Of a stretch of DNA of 64,000 nucleotides, positions 15,468 through 29,531 are shown piece after piece. A program made the translations under genes and the position numbers. Origin of the DNA: Paralichthys olivaceus (taxonomy: Eukaryota > Chordata > Actinopteri > Pleuronectiformes > Paralichthyidae). The DNA lies in contig NC_091111.1 of NCBI RefSeq assembly GCF_024713975.1, forward strand, positions 16,854,501 through 16,918,500. Direction: 5' to 3'. The notes beneath the pieces were generated by a model. The model saw only the letters and a list, made by a program, of their open reading frames with translations. It was not told the DNA's origin and searched no databases. Every line of letters starts with the position of its first letter. The first letter of the stretch is position 1.

Positions 15468-15627
15468 ATGGATTTCATGAAGAGATGATTTCATTTCCAA
15501 AACATTTTTGTTTTTAATCACAAAACAGAAATGATCACATTTTTTGCAGTGAGTAATTTCACAGCAGGGAAAAGAGAAATGTTTCCTAATGAGGGTTTAC
15601 ACACAACAGTAAATACTCTACTTTCAG

Positions 15628-15633
15628 AATAAA
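15628..15633 (+). terminator. ak7: Polyadenylation signal of ak7
   Basis: AATAAA about 160 nt after the ak7 stop codon, giving a short 3' UTR. Confidence 0.6.
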
Positions 15634-17030
15634 ACAATACCAAGTGTACTTACTGTGGGGCTTGGCTCATGTGTTTGAGAGTGATGTCTGTACTTCAGTC
15701 AGGTATGTGCACTGATTACAGGTCGGTCCACTCTGAGCCTCTATCTGGTCTGTGACTCAGCTCCCACTGTGATGTACAGTCAGCGTTTACTGGAAGAAAC
15801 ATGCAGACACTCGTCTTAATCAAGAAAAGAAGTAAACACAGCGATCCTCATCAAGATTTAATCTAAAGCCTTTTGGCTGCAGGTGATAAAGAAGAGACAG
15901 TGTTTTTGGATTAGATGACAATTCTATTTCCTCTCAGGTCACAAAAAGAAGTCGATGTCAATGTGCAGCTCTTTATTCATGAAATGTATCAGTGTAAATT
16001 ATAATCAACACAAAACATTTTAATGGGACTCAAGAGTTAAAATATGATTCTTGTAAATGATGGGAATTCTGCAAACCTAAAAATAAGTCAGCAGCAGTTC
16101 AGTTATACAGAAGAGAAAATCTCAGTTTTCAGTTCCTCCGTTTTTATTGATGTCTGCTCTTTCAACAGCAGGTGGTGCAGGAATTCTTTGCCACAGATGA
16201 ACAAGATAGAGACACTTGGACTAAAGTCTTAAAATATCTGGTCGATCTTTTCAAATTCACCCAAAACCCAGAACGTCCATATGCTCAAATGTATCTTTGG
16301 AATATAAATGAGTCTGGCTGATGAGAAGGCCTTTGTTCAACTTTGGTCGTAAAAAAACATCATAAAACAAGAATGTCGCTGCAGTTTGTTGTGGATGTTT
16401 CAGTCAAAACTGGTGTCTGGAGTTTGCTTTGTAGTTTGTGACTGAACTGTAGAATCCACAGTTTAAATAGAAGCTGTCTGCAGACATGGAACATAAATCC
16501 TGAGACAATAGAAACACATCCTTGTCATGTACAATGTTTTACCACAATAAAACCGTAAAATACCATTAACAGCTGTGCTGCATTTACTATTATAATGTCC
16601 CATTGGTTTTCCATACTGTGAAACCACATGGAGGCTGCAGTAAAACATATAGTATATCAAATTCTAAAGTATTTTTTGATCATCTTTTAAAAATAGACTC
16701 CAACACAAACACACAGAACATACAACATATAAAAGTAATGACAAAAGCATCCAGGACACTTATCCCTCCAGAGAATCTCTGCAAAAGGTCCCTGAGATTC
16801 ATTACAAGTGAAAATCAAGCCTCTACAGCTGCACAAGAAGTCTCAGGTCTGTTTTTTGGAGAGAGAATAACACTGGACTGTGAAGGAGAAAATGTTCTCA
16901 TCGTACCTTTGTTGAGTTATTTTAAAGAAAACCTCTGGACCATCAGGCAAAGTGACTCAGTCACACAGGTGTTTTCTGTTATTTTGATAAAACCTCGGCT
17001 GCACTCGCAAATAAGTGAAACCACCTGTGT

Positions 17031-17043
17031 GTGTGTGTGCGTT

Positions 17044-17078
<35 letters not shown>
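17031..17078. repeat. (GT)n microsatellite
   Basis: Mostly uninterrupted TG dinucleotides with two imperfect units at the left end. Confidence 0.9.
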
Positions 17079-17339
17079 TGTTATTTATGTGACAGCAGTT
17101 CATGTGGTAAACAAGGCTGGATTAACCTCCTGGGCCCCACTGGGATTATTGTCCTTCTAATCCAGCATTAGTTGGAGCAGAGCAACAATTAAACATTATT
17201 CCATAACATTATACAGAGCACATGTTGATGCATTGGCAATGATGTGTTTATTTACTTTGTCAAATCTAGAAAAGAAACTCAACAGAAATTATAAAAAGAG
17301 GGATGAGCAACCACAACCAAAAGTACAACAATGAAGGAT

Positions 17340-17542
17340 TGAACTGACGAGGTCATAAACTCTACCTCCTCCGTGTTAAAGGATGGGACATGGGTCAAGT
17401 GTGTGTCTCAAGGATGGTTTCTGTCATTTTAGGCATCTCTTCTCACACATGTTGAAGTGTTAATGGATGTTTGGCTTCATTTCTGGACAGCGGGAGGAAG
17501 TGGAGACCCTTCCCCCACTTTTATACACAGTCTATGGTGAGG
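17340..17542 (+). repeat. Dispersed repeat family B, long copy
   Basis: Begins with a TACCTCCTCCGTGTTAAAGG block and GGGACATGG, and ends with TATACACAGTCTATGG. The same start and end blocks bracket the copy at 50398-50704. Internal similarity includes GGTTTCTGTCATTT against GGATTCTGTCATTT. Likely non-coding interspersed repeat. Confidence 0.7.
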
Positions 17543-19307
17543 ACATATTGAGGCCTCCTGCTGGACAGAGTGGTAAATGCAGGAATGGTCATAAAAGGTG
17601 CAACAATGCTGCAAACTTTCACCGTTCATTGCATTTGAGGTCAGTAAGTAAAATATTGGCGAGGGACGGTGTAATTTGCAGGAGGGGGGAAGGCCGCAGC
17701 AGTTAGTCCTGATAGAAGTGTTGGCAGAGACTCTGTCAGAGCCACAGAGGTCTGGTCGAACAAATCACTTCCCCAGCAGGGAGCAGCTCCAGCTCTGTCA
17801 CTGATGTTTCATGTCATATTTATGGGAGAGGAACGACGAGATGTCCTGCCAAACACCCACAGTTTTCCATAATTCATGTCCTCGGTGCATGTGCAGCATG
17901 TGTCACATCGGGATTTTACTGCCCCCCCGAAGTCAGCCAGCCCCCTTCCTCATTTCCAGTCTTTCACTGCTGCAAGAGCAGGATATTATTCTGCCTATTA
18001 GGAGCTAGATTTCCCACCATGCACCGGAGCATGTGAGACATCAGAAAACTCAAGACTCATTAAGATTTTTGAAAAATGATCTTTACAGTGTAAACACATA
18101 GTCATTGCTTGTTTTGCGACTGACAAATTCAAACGGATGTAAAAGCAGACGGCTAATATCCCAAAGTAATTTACCTCCGCCCGTCTGGCACCACAGAGTT
18201 AGAAGTATTAAGTGAAAATAGCTGATGTGTGTTTGTATCTTTCCAGAAAACATGAGTCACGACAGATTCAGTCGCCTCCTCTCGACTGAAACAAGTTCCG
18301 AAGTGTCCGGGGAGAGAGAAACTTTTCTCACCCTCTCACAGGATGTTCCCGCTGTACTTCTACTTCACAACCAGTACTGCTACAAACTTTCCATTACTAC
18401 CAATACTGCAACTACTTTTACTTCACTGCATTCACCGTAGAATAATTACTGCAACCACAAACACTTTTATTTAATAAATTCCATTTAATTGCAAGTATAA
18501 ACAATTCATTTGAAGTTGAATATGCAAAACTATTTTAAAAAAAGCAAACAATGTGAGGAATAAAGTTTCCAATACTAGTTGGATAATAAATTGATATTTA
18601 AACTGAGCTTTTCTTTCCTGGAAGGAATATTGTAATAGGGAGCAAATTAAATACAAATAACAGGAAACGAATAACCAAGTTATTTCCAAGAAAATCTTTG
18701 AATTTATTTGAAGACCGCTCCCTCCAAAAGAAACGAAGGAATATTATGAATAAGAACAAAAATCCTCTCTCGTAGTTTGACTCTAAACCCTTTATTTGTG
18801 ACGGCCAGAGGTCAGCGTCTGGTTGACTACAGCGGCCGCTCTCCAATGGAAAACCTCTAATCCAGAAATGCCAGGAATAGTTAAGTGGTGAGAGTTAAGA
18901 GTTTCACCTGAACAAGCGGAGAAGAAAGTTCTCATTCTGCAGCGCAGGGCGTCGACTCGAGCAGCTGAAACACACAGAACATTTATTCTATAAATTATTA
19001 GATAAATACATTTTCATTGATGTGTGTTTGTCGTCCTGTGTATAGGAGATATACTGTCGCTCTCTTTATCCTGCAGTTCATGCTCCACAAAAAAATAATT
19101 CCTTTCTATTTACTGTAAAACAGGAAAATTACCCATGGTGCCAAGTGGTCTGAGAGTGATGTGGTGGTCTCAGTTAGCCATGGTGTTTTATTGATAATAA
19201 CCTCGACCACCCTTGTGGTCTCTCACACACACACACACTCGCTGGAAATAGCATACACTGGTGACCACTGTGACATCTGCTGGTGGTTGAACATGTTAGA
19301 ACAGGAC

Positions 19308-19308
19308 C

Positions 19309-19340
<32 letters not shown>

Positions 19341-19342
19341 AC
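19308..19342. repeat. (CA)n microsatellite
   Basis: CA run, one of several in 19.2-19.7 kb (others at 19535-19562 and 19639-19701). Confidence 0.85.
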
Positions 19343-19534
19343 GGACATGTGAAGTGTTAGTGGACAAGGACATGCAATGATCCATATCAGTGTTTCTCAC
19401 TGTGATAACACACACAAACAGACACACACACACAAATGCCATGGATACCACAAGTAGTTCTAAATATCTTGTCTTCTCACCTCAGGAAAGCAATTATTCA
19501 TTCCGACCCCATGTGTTGTCCAGATTGACCTACT

Positions 19535-19562
19535 AGACACACACACACACACACACACACAC
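19535..19562. repeat. (CA)n microsatellite
   Basis: CA run about 75 nt left of the long GT run at 19639-19701. The two are complementary and could pair. Confidence 0.9.
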
Positions 19563-19637
19563 ATGCACGCTTTACCAACCTCTGTTTCACAGCAGTGTTT
19601 GCTTTTGTTGGATAATGACACTGACATGGCAGCCTTC

Positions 19638-19638
<1 letters not shown>

Positions 19639-19701
<63 letters not shown>
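19639..19701. repeat. (GT)n microsatellite
   Basis: About 31 uninterrupted GT units. Produces spurious open frames of Cys-Val or Thr-His. Confidence 0.95.
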
Positions 19702-19702
<1 letters not shown>

Positions 19703-20297
19703 ATACAGACATGCTTCACCATGCATGCAGACCAGTCACCCAGACTCCAAAAGGTCGACTCTATCTGTATCTGTAAAATGTGGTTTTCCCGCTTTTCCAA
19801 ATGATGTCATCCACATCAAGTCAGATTAACAGAACCTGATGAACCCGAGCTATAAAATAATCCTCAGTCCCTGAACCTGTCTTCATCAAAACCTTTGACT
19901 TAAATACATTGTCTCTGTCTCGCTCACATGTGACGTTTGTGGTCCAGATTCCAGTCACAAATCAATCACTTTTAAAACAATCCTACAGTAATGAGGAAGG
20001 TGGGCGTTAACCGGGTCCGAAGAATCAACAAATACCGCTGATTTAATCCCGCTACTGCAAACACGAGCCGTCCCGGGGGAGCAGCTCAGTTAAAACAGTC
20101 GTGGTTTTCATGTCATACTCGTAATTGGTTCAACAAACAAACTGTCAGAGCCTTAAAGAGGATGGAATAATAAAACCGAGTTGGGGAGTTGAATGGTTAA
20201 GGCCAATGCAACTTAATCAAAACATCCTCGGATCAAATTGTCATTGCACATCATATCTACACAAGTGTTTGAATGACTAAAATAAAATAAAAATAAA

Positions 20298-20620
20298 CTA
20301 GAATGTCACTCAGTCGAGTGCATTCCTCCACCAAGGCCCAACAGTTCCCTTATAAAACCACTTTTAATTAAATCTACACCAAATTGCACAAACTCAGAGA
20401 TATCAGTCAGAAATCAATTCCACTTTTATCAAGTCTGCAATGTTAAAGAAAGTGGGAAAATAATCCTGGATCTGTAAGATAATTTTATGGGTTCTTGATC
20501 GGATCATGTCCCATCCGTCCACCAAGTTTTGTGGAAACAGTCTGTATCGTTTTTGTGTTATCTTGTTCACAATCACACACAAACGGACAGGGGCTGAAAA
20601 CAAAACCTCCTCAGCAAAGT
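20298..20620 (+). repeat. Dispersed repeat family A, longest copy
   Basis: Carries the core CTCCACCAAGGCCCAACAG, AGAGATATCAGTCAG, AATGTTAAAGAAAGTGGGAA, the block CATGTCCCATCCGTCCACCA with GTTTTGTGGAAA, and a tail CTTGTTCACAATCACACA. The order matches the copy at 39225-39510. No open frame of its own. Confidence 0.8.
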
Positions 20621-21167
20621 TAATAAAACCAGTGATGCAGATATGAGTTTCTGAATATAAACTCAGCTGTGTTCTTCTCCCGTCCTCTGTGAACTCAAAC
20701 TGTTTTAACTCCGTCAAGCTGCTTTAAAGAATCACTGTTTCCTCCAGCGTCAGGGTGACGAGTTTTAAGAGATGACTTTTAACTGCTGAAGCAAAAACAA
20801 GCAGCTATGGTTCAAATAAAAATTCCTCAAACGACCCATTTCTGTTAAAATGACAAGTCGATGAGTCGCCGCTCTTCTCCGTCTTTATTCATGTCAGTTA
20901 AAAAATCTTTTGTCCCCAGTTTATCTTGTGTTTATCATCGTTTCTCTTTTCAGCATGTGCACGCCTGCTGTTCAACATGCGTGCACGAATTTAGTAAACA
21001 AATGGGAACATGAGACAGATGAAGGCACATGAACATGAAGACCACGTTTATGTTTGATCTGCTGTTGACTCGTCTAAACCTGATGTCGCTGCAACAACAC
21101 AGACTCTCTATAAAGATGGACGACATGACGGATCTACAAATGTGAAGCCAAAACATCGACCCCTAGT

Positions 21168-21240
21168 GGTTGGCTGCAGGATAGATCATAAGTCTTTCCT
21201 CCGTCATGTTAGCAGATGGGACAGGGACCAAGCTAAAAAC
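21168..21240 (+). repeat. Dispersed repeat family B, short copy
   Basis: TTGGCTGCAGG followed by CATGTTAGCAGATGGGACAG and GGACCAAGCTAAAA, the same blocks seen at 50408-50450. Confidence 0.65.
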
Positions 21241-22545
21241 CCAAATATATTACTTACGCGATCATGGTCCCCAGTTCGTATTTTGTACCTTCTGCTATAA
21301 TGACACCTGATAATTCTTTTACTACAACTTTATTTGTATTACGTGTAATGACGCCTCTCTGGCTGCAAACTGCAGCCGACGTCTGCTCCAATCCTCCGGA
21401 ACATTGGTCCCGTAAAGGAAGTCGTTTCTTGTGACTCCTCCAGGGTAAACAGGCCCTCTCAATCAATCACAGATACAAATATGTGAACTGTTTCCAAATG
21501 CTAATGGGAGCCAGGTCCTGCGAGTCTGTTCGAGGAATGTTTGGACGGCAGTACCAAGTTCAAATATGAAGGAAAATGTGATGTGTGATGCATCGCAGGA
21601 AGAATTCCTTGCAGAGAAAAAGGTTCAGTTTGGGTTTTCATTGGTTTCTGTACAGGAGATCATCCTGAGGAATAAAATGCTTTTCTGGAGATGAATATTA
21701 TTCCTCGAGATCCTAACAATCAAACAGACTCAGGTCTAAATACCTTTTAAATCCCGGTTAGGGGGATTTCACTGCATCCACAGGACAATTTTGTGGTGTT
21801 TACGTGAGTGTGTGTTTAAGAATGTGTTGTGTAGGTGGGTGGTTGCGTGAGCGTGCATGTTTGTGACATTATAAACATCCCATAATTATCTCTGATTGCC
21901 CCGGGGACCCCCTGGCTCCGACAAAAACATTCAGCTGCGATCATGACGTTTAAGGCCCTGTCGCATTTACAGCTTTGCAGTAATCTGCCTCCTCATGGAA
22001 ATAATTATCTGTGTTAAAATGGATTTGTTTACATAAAAATACTTTCAATACAGTTTGTACTCTGCTCCAAAAACGACTGTTTCTCTATCTACTATCAAAG
22101 GTACATAGTGTTCTGATAGCGACACACAGCAAACACCACATCTGGTTCTACTGTAGATTGTATTTGTTCCTGCAGACGAATAAACACGTAAATGAAAATG
22201 CAGCATCTTTCACAAGCGGATAAGCACATGGAGAAAACAGCAGTGAAAAGCAAAGCGGTGTCAGAAACTTTTTTATCTTCTCAATTCCTGGTACCATCAG
22301 ATCTGATTAGTAACAGAGGGGGAGGCAAATGAAAACCTACTGCACCAACACTACTAACACGCAACATTACAGAAACAACAAGAGCACTATCAATGAACAG
22401 GATCATAATCATCCGACGATATCTTTCAAATAAAACATTTATTTCCTTTTCTCTGGTTACAAAGACGGATGACGCGCCTCCAACTTACTGGGAAAATTAA
22501 CGCTTGAAGTGTGATTAAAAACTACCTAATTTATTTGACTTTTGA

Positions 22546-22625
22546 ACTGGGTCCATGTCCCATCCACTAACATGCAAAGAGCAGTACTGCAGCCAACCAC
22601 CAGGGGGTGATCGACAATATTAGTT
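22546..22625 (-). repeat. Dispersed repeat family B, short copy, reversed
   Basis: GGGTCCATGTCCCATCCACT then AACATG and GCAGCCAACCACCAGG, the reverse-strand form of the blocks at 21168-21240. Confidence 0.65.
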
Positions 22626-25600
22626 TGTTAACTTGGTCCAACACTGATGTGTTGCAAAGAACAGAGGAGACGTAAGTATTAGATCTGTTCTCTGCAAAGT
22701 CAGCGAGGAACAGAAGGTTCTGGTTCTTGATGAATCACACTGAACTTTGAAAGATTCATTGCATCACATTATAAGCTCGGTTGTTCTGGCTTCTGTCACT
22801 CCCTACAAGTGCAAATGAAACTGTGTTGAAGTTTGCAGGAGCATGGATGTGAAGGAGGGTTTGGAGCCTGCTTGCATAACACCAAGGAGAGGTTATTTAA
22901 ATATGTAAGGGCCTACATCCCTCCTCTGATGGGAAACAGAGGCCAGAGCCGAGCGTCTGAAAGCTGCAGTTTCCACTCTGAGCAGCTGGATTTCTGTTTT
23001 TCTAAAGACAGGGAGGGAAATCAAGGAAGGATTTTATACTGCAGCTCCTCCTAGAAACACCGACCGAGGGTTAACCGAGGGTCTGGGCGTGTGTCTGTGC
23101 AGGGTCAGGAGAACATCTTTTTAAAGAAAACTAAACAGATGAAGCTGTCAGTATAATCAAAACATGGATAATTTGTTCGCTCCGAAGGTTAGAAAAGGAA
23201 AGTGAATACTTATTCAAAATGTGATGAATGACCTTCAGCAAACGAGAAGCAGTTTGAGCCTCTGTGCAGTTGGCAGCCAGTGGCTTGAGGGATTTTCTTT
23301 GAATTTCCTACAAACATTCACTTCAGTGAATTTTGGTGTTCAAAGGTCAAAGGACAAGTTCATGGTGACCTTACAAAGCACATTCTTTGCCTTGTGAACA
23401 TGAAAACTTCGAAATGCTTTGAGAAAATCGTTTCACATTTGGCACAAACATTCACCTGGACACTTGGATGAACTGAAGAGAATTTGGTGGCCAAAGGTCA
23501 AACGTCAACATCAGTGTGAACTCTCCAAACACATGTTTTGCCTTGAGATGAAAAATATAAATGTTGTCTCTTATTGGATCACACAAGTGATTCCTGATAA
23601 GTGGTTATTTAACTGAATTCTTTATATCCAGGGTTTACAAATTGTCGTAAGTGTTTTGTGGTTAAAATGAGGGACGTTTATTTACGATGGTAAAGAAGAA
23701 CACAAATGTGTTTTTGTCTCAGTAACCAAATGATTGTATTTTACTGTTGAGAAACCGTCATGACTTGTCCTCTCAGTTACCACAGCTGTCTTCCATGTGG
23801 GTCCCGCATGACTCACACAATTTGGCCTGTTTTACCAAACAGGAAAAAGCAATGAGAAGAAAACCCATCAGCCCACAACAAGACCACCATCATGTTGCTG
23901 CTAAACTGTGATGGTGAAATCCTGGACCCTGAGTTTTAGCTGCAGAATTCATACTGGTTGTTTGGTAAAGCTGGAGAAGGAGGACGATGGGCGACAGCAG
24001 CTCATAAACAAAAACAAGTCGGTTTGCAAAAGAGAGGATCAGAGTTCCTCAGAGTTTACAGAAACGCAGCCCGTCTGCAGATAAACCAAAACATTATTTA
24101 GGGATTCGATCCACGTGTAAACCTGTTTCTGGAGCTGTTGATCCAGGATTCTAAATGCTGTGGATTGTTGTCCTGTTTGTTTTGCTTTTGTGAAAAATGT
24201 CAATAACAAAGTTCATTACATTTACATCCTGTCTAGATTTATAGTTATTTGTTTCTCTCGTTCATAAGAGAAACATTTTTAATTGCTTTTCTCAATTTAC
24301 GACATTTATACCACACCGATTTATGCAACTGGGGTTTTTTCTCGCCAGGCTTAGGAAGAAGCATTGTATTGGAGTTAGCTAATTTAAAATAAGTATTTAA
24401 TAAATGAGCCAATTATGAGTAATCTGGAACACGCTGGATCCAGATGTGATGCAGGAACCAAATGAGCCAAAGTTCTCCAGGACCAGCTGATCACTTATCT
24501 TCCTCATTTGGCCGCAGATTCGCTCCAAACCCCAAACACATGTTTATGATAATACAACATTTTTTCCTCCTAATGCCGTGAAAGACAAACAAACATATAA
24601 TATTTTACTTCAGTCCCTGTATTAAATGTTGGGTTACTTATTGAAATAACTGGACTTCAGAGCTGCGACTGGAGGAAGCCGATTCGCAGGTGAGTCATTT
24701 TTACCTTCTGGTGGAGGAAAACAGTCCAAGAGGGAGGATTAGGATTGGGGCCTGTCTCAATGTAAACAGATGTATGACACGGAAACGCCAAGACTGTAAT
24801 TTTGTTTGTTGGTTCTTATCTTTCATTTCTCTGCCGTATCCCTCCACTAAGATATACAGTATATTCTGTAAATGTAAATTCATGGGGGACTCAGTAAAAG
24901 AGACGTTAAGTATGTGATGTCTGGCAGAAGTTTGCAGACTTGACAGAAGCAGCGGCCCTCTGGCAGGGAGGCGTCTCACCACAGAGGTTTTAGGAAACAC
25001 TGGCGCTTCTCGCTGCAGCTGCACATTCACGAGTCAGAGAGACATTTAGGAAAAATGTCTGATTTCAAGAACTTGTTCAACTTTTTTGGACACGCATGGA
25101 GTTAGATGACAAGATACCACATAATGTCTGTATTGAGTTAGTGCATGGAGATTAGGATAGTTTAGGTCTGGACATAATGGAAGTGATATTTCCTAACTCT
25201 CTCCAAAACCTGCACAGCAGCAGCTCTGAGGCTCATTTTATTACGTCTGCAGAGGAATTCACGTTTTCATCTGCTTTGTTTGTTTGCTCGCAGGATTATG
25301 CCTTCTGGGCTCCAGAGCGTGTAGAGAAAATGACATTTTCTAATCTAACTAATGCAAAAAAAAAAACATATTACCCCCCAAATGTTGAACTATCCTCTTA
25401 AATTCATTAATTAAGTTGGCTCAAACGTAATTAAATTATCACTAGGCCTTCCCCAGATTGAATAGAAAACTTGTAGAGCACCTCATTAGAGATGAAGTCA
25501 GAGTTCAGACTGCTCCTCCAACGTCTGCTGTGATTCTGCCCACGCTCTCGAGCACTGAGCCCCTCCCTCTTTGCTGCAGCCAACAGAAACAGTCCCTTTA

Positions 25601-26019
25601 GCTGGATGACTCAGGGGGTTCAGAAGATCTGTGCAGGCTTTTCTTTAAGCTGAGGGCAGAACTGTTTGACGCTTCAGACAATATCAACCCTCAAACAAGG
25701 ACAATGAACACAAACCCAGTGTGTAACATTTACAAATGTGTCAGAGGAGTTTTGGGAAATTTGCCACCGCAATGAGAAGTCAGACTTTTAAGATTTCTGT
25801 GGATAAAAAGCATCTCGGAGCTAAAACACACCGAGAAATCCAATCTACACGACTGAGTCACTACACACACAGCAGCAGGTGTTATCCCTGTCCACACACA
25901 CACACACACACTATAATAGTTACCTGAGCCATAGTGAAAGGCCAAGTGTGTTTTCACAGCTGTCGACGTAACGAGCTCTTCGGGGGCCTGTCAAGTCATC
26001 AGTTAGCTAACGTCTCAGC

Positions 26020-26020
<1 letters not shown>

Positions 26021-26055
<35 letters not shown>
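26021..26055. repeat. (GT)n microsatellite
   Basis: Uninterrupted TG run of about 17 units. Confidence 0.9.
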
Positions 26056-26059
<4 letters not shown>

Positions 26060-29000
26060 TTGTGTGTAGGTGCAGTTAGGTAATGTCTCGCTGTGCCACC
26101 TCCCTCTCCGGGCAGATTTAATGTCATAATGACTGAAATTACACAACCTGAGCTGGGAATTAAAGTGACAGAGGGTCTGGAGAAAATTTCATGTACAAAA
26201 TGCAAAATCTCTTTTATTTTACCCTATTAGAAAATGTTCATCTAAAGAAGGAAAGAGAAAACAATCTTTATTATTGACTTGTTATATTAATTAAAAAGTT
26301 AAAGGGGTTCAATTGCTGGTGCTGTCGATCTTAATAAAAATGTGAACAGTCAGAAAGGATTAGTAAAGTCATGTGTTTTGTCAAATTTATCACGAGAAGT
26401 GACACTGATGTTTTTGGATCTAAATGTTCTGGCAAAGTTTAAATCCTGCATGAGAAACTACTTGACTTTTCTTGGTATGTATTCAATAAATGTCAAGATG
26501 TTTCCCTCACACTCGTCGGATCTGGTTTCCAGCCACGTCTCAGCGCCTTCACTGTAAAGACAGATTTAAAAGCTGGTTGTCATAGAGACAAGTGAGATGT
26601 GTTTAAATACTTTAGATACTTTAAATAGGATTTTGGTGCACCCTGCACATTCACACGAAACGTGACAGAAGTAACAGCTTCTTTCTTTTTCAGTAATACA
26701 TACTTTCTCACCTCCCCACAGCTGCACATTCACATGAATTGCGTGTGAGAGTCAGTTCTGGAAAAGTTACAGAAATTGTCAGACGTCGACTACATGTTTT
26801 CCAATTTTGAGGGAGGGGATTTACAAGTTCTGAGGGTCGAGAGCTAGCGTACACGCTGGTCAGGTCGCCAGCTCATCACAGGGGCAACATACCCCCAATT
26901 TGCATGATTCTTTTTCGGGCAGAAGGGCCTGTGTCGTCTTTGCAAACACCACAAAGAAAGACCCCAGTCGAATAAGGCTGTGCGCCGAATTCAGTCATCC
27001 GAAAAGCAATTCTGATGAGGTGCACTGGTGACGGTAAATTCTGTGCAATTCATCCTCTGGGAACCATGACTGTCTTGGTGCCAGGTCGTTTAGTAGAAAG
27101 AGATGAAGCGAAGTACAGTGTTCAGATTGAGGACCACAGTGTTGGAACCAACATTTCCATCTAAATGTCTGAACAGAAACCCTCTGTGATGAAATCCAGA
27201 AGCAGGATCATTTGCTCCCTCACATTTCAGCCGTTTGAAGCCGTGACATCACGTTACTGAGTCAGCAAATTGCGTCGGGCCGGTGGGGCAACAAACCATT
27301 ACTGTGTTCACATCGCAGCTACTCAATCCACTTCACAGCCAATCAGCCCTGAAGTGTTCATGTGGAGAGAGGGAGAGAGTGTTACATCCCATCATTAATG
27401 ACCTACAGAGAAAGAATAACAGTTGAATTAGGAAGGTACAGCCCTCAGCTCGTTGCTAAGTCCGTGGGTTTGAGAAAAATCACACATTTATGAATCGTTG
27501 AAGTATCTTTCACCTGGGTAAGTCGGAACTGGCAGAGGCTGCAGAAAGCACATCTGGCTGCAGGGTTTATCCTGGCGGGACCTGGTGTTTTTCAACACAG
27601 CTATAGCGCAGCATGGCCTCCCATCACACTTCACACACCGCTTCCTTCAACACAGCGACGAGCTGCCCTCTGTGCACGACGGAGATCTTCATGTTTTAAT
27701 TCCATTTGCTGCTGCAGTTTCTCAAAATTATACCACGGTTTCGACTGCAGGCTGCAGAGTAAACACACTCCTGTTTTTCTGAGTCACTACAAAGACGACG
27801 CCACAGAGGTTCTGGTCTGACGTAATACTTGATGAAGATTTGCGGTGTTTACAGGAGTCTGCGATTAGAGATGCTAAACTACTATAGTTAGTAGAAAAAC
27901 AATAATTAAGCTCCTCCAAACATCCCTCTCCTGTGACCTTTTTTGCAATATTGAAGTTCTCAAATGTGCCTCGCATGTAAGCATGCGGTGTGCAGGGCAA
28001 ACCAAAATTAACAGTTCATCGCTGCCAATTTAAACAGGCCTCGGTCCCCGGCCCCTTTTCCCATAATACCCAAGTGAACCTCATTGTGATTGTGGCTGTC
28101 TGACGCCCTGAAACATGAATCACTGCATGTTTCTGGTGCTGATTTCAAGGTTGAGATGGTGCTGAGACTGCACTGAGACCGGTGAAGGTAAGGGAGTACT
28201 TGTGTCTGGGCAGACAATCATTTGGGTTAGAATAACATCATCCTTCAGGTTGGAGGATCTCTGTTGTCATGGTAGATGGTAACGAAATGAATGAGCTAAC
28301 ATTGTCCTTTTGTGAATATGAATTTGTAATGTAATCGAATTAATTAACCTTCGTCACAGTCATGTGCTGATTAAATGGTGTCTGTTTAGTTTGCTGCATC
28401 TATTGCCAATTGTCATTCCTTGGTCATATTTATGGGATTTAAGTCAAGTTAGACTCCTCTTGCTCATGTTAGCATCCTCTTCCTATCATTGTCTCTTACC
28501 CTCAATGATTCTCTTCGTTGGACATGATAAGATCTACAACAGCATGTCCCTGCAAATCTGTCCCCCAACGGTTCAACAAGAGCCCAAGGTGCCAGTCTGA
28601 TTGAAGGATGTCTAAAGTGCACATACAGCATAGTTAAGTATGCTAACGTACATAAGTCATATTTTTCAGATCAGTGAATGCAGCGAGTGATTCATAACTA
28701 TCAGCCATGGTGGCTGCAGGAATAAGGGATTTGGGTGGATTCTTTAAGGAAGTTTCTGTTGGGGTTCAGGTTTCTAATGTCCCACAAATCCTGTCCCACT
28801 CCAGCTCCGAGAGAGTGAACTGCTGTGGAGGTGTCATTCAGCTGCAGGAAGGTTATCAGTTACTCACAACAACACATCTGCACGAGTCTTTGTCACAGAT
28901 TGTGATTTTCAGTACGTCACGCCTGTTAATCATAATTTTTGTGCACACTACAACAGGAAAATTATAAATTACAGGCCACATTCTTGGTGGAGTGCCTATT

Positions 29001-29531
29001 TTAAAACAACTGGGTAAATGGAGACAATTGAATATTGAGGCAGTGGCTGCGGACCTCAAAAATTTAACAGGAGGGGTTGACATGTGTTTTGAATTAATGA
29101 CAGAACCACTCCCTTTCTTTCACATGGGCCACAGCAGCCCTCTGCTCTGGTACAGTGGGAGACTCACAACCGAATGTTTCCAGTTTCATTTATTGAAGTT
29201 CAATGCAAGCCAGTCGCATTTCATTACAACACACAGGTTTACAAAAGTAGCATGTGTCCCTTTTTGTAAAGCTTGATGTGTAAATGGTTATTTATGTTAT
29301 GTAAACACTCTCAAAAGTCATTGCTCCACAATCACAATAATTCATAGGCAGAAACCAAGAAAGAAACAACATCAAACTCTGATTGACCGGTAGTTTGATA
29401 CCAGAACGCTTTTACATGTTGATTATTCATCGACCTCGCCGTCATTGTCTCTTACGTGAGTACTTCAACGTTCAATGAGAAGACACACTCTCATGTACGT
29501 GGATAAGGTACAACGCTGGGGTGATTAGCTT

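Noticed and set aside
26826-26960. Block resembling the 3' end of a non-LTR retroelement (CAGGTCGCCAGCTCATCACA)
   Set aside because: Only a short resemblance recalled from memory; no reverse-transcriptase frame or tail repeat is visible.
28690-29280. Open frames of 75-94 codons on both strands in the spacer near scara3
   Set aside because: No recognisable domain, no matching splice sites and no neighbouring exons; within chance expectation.
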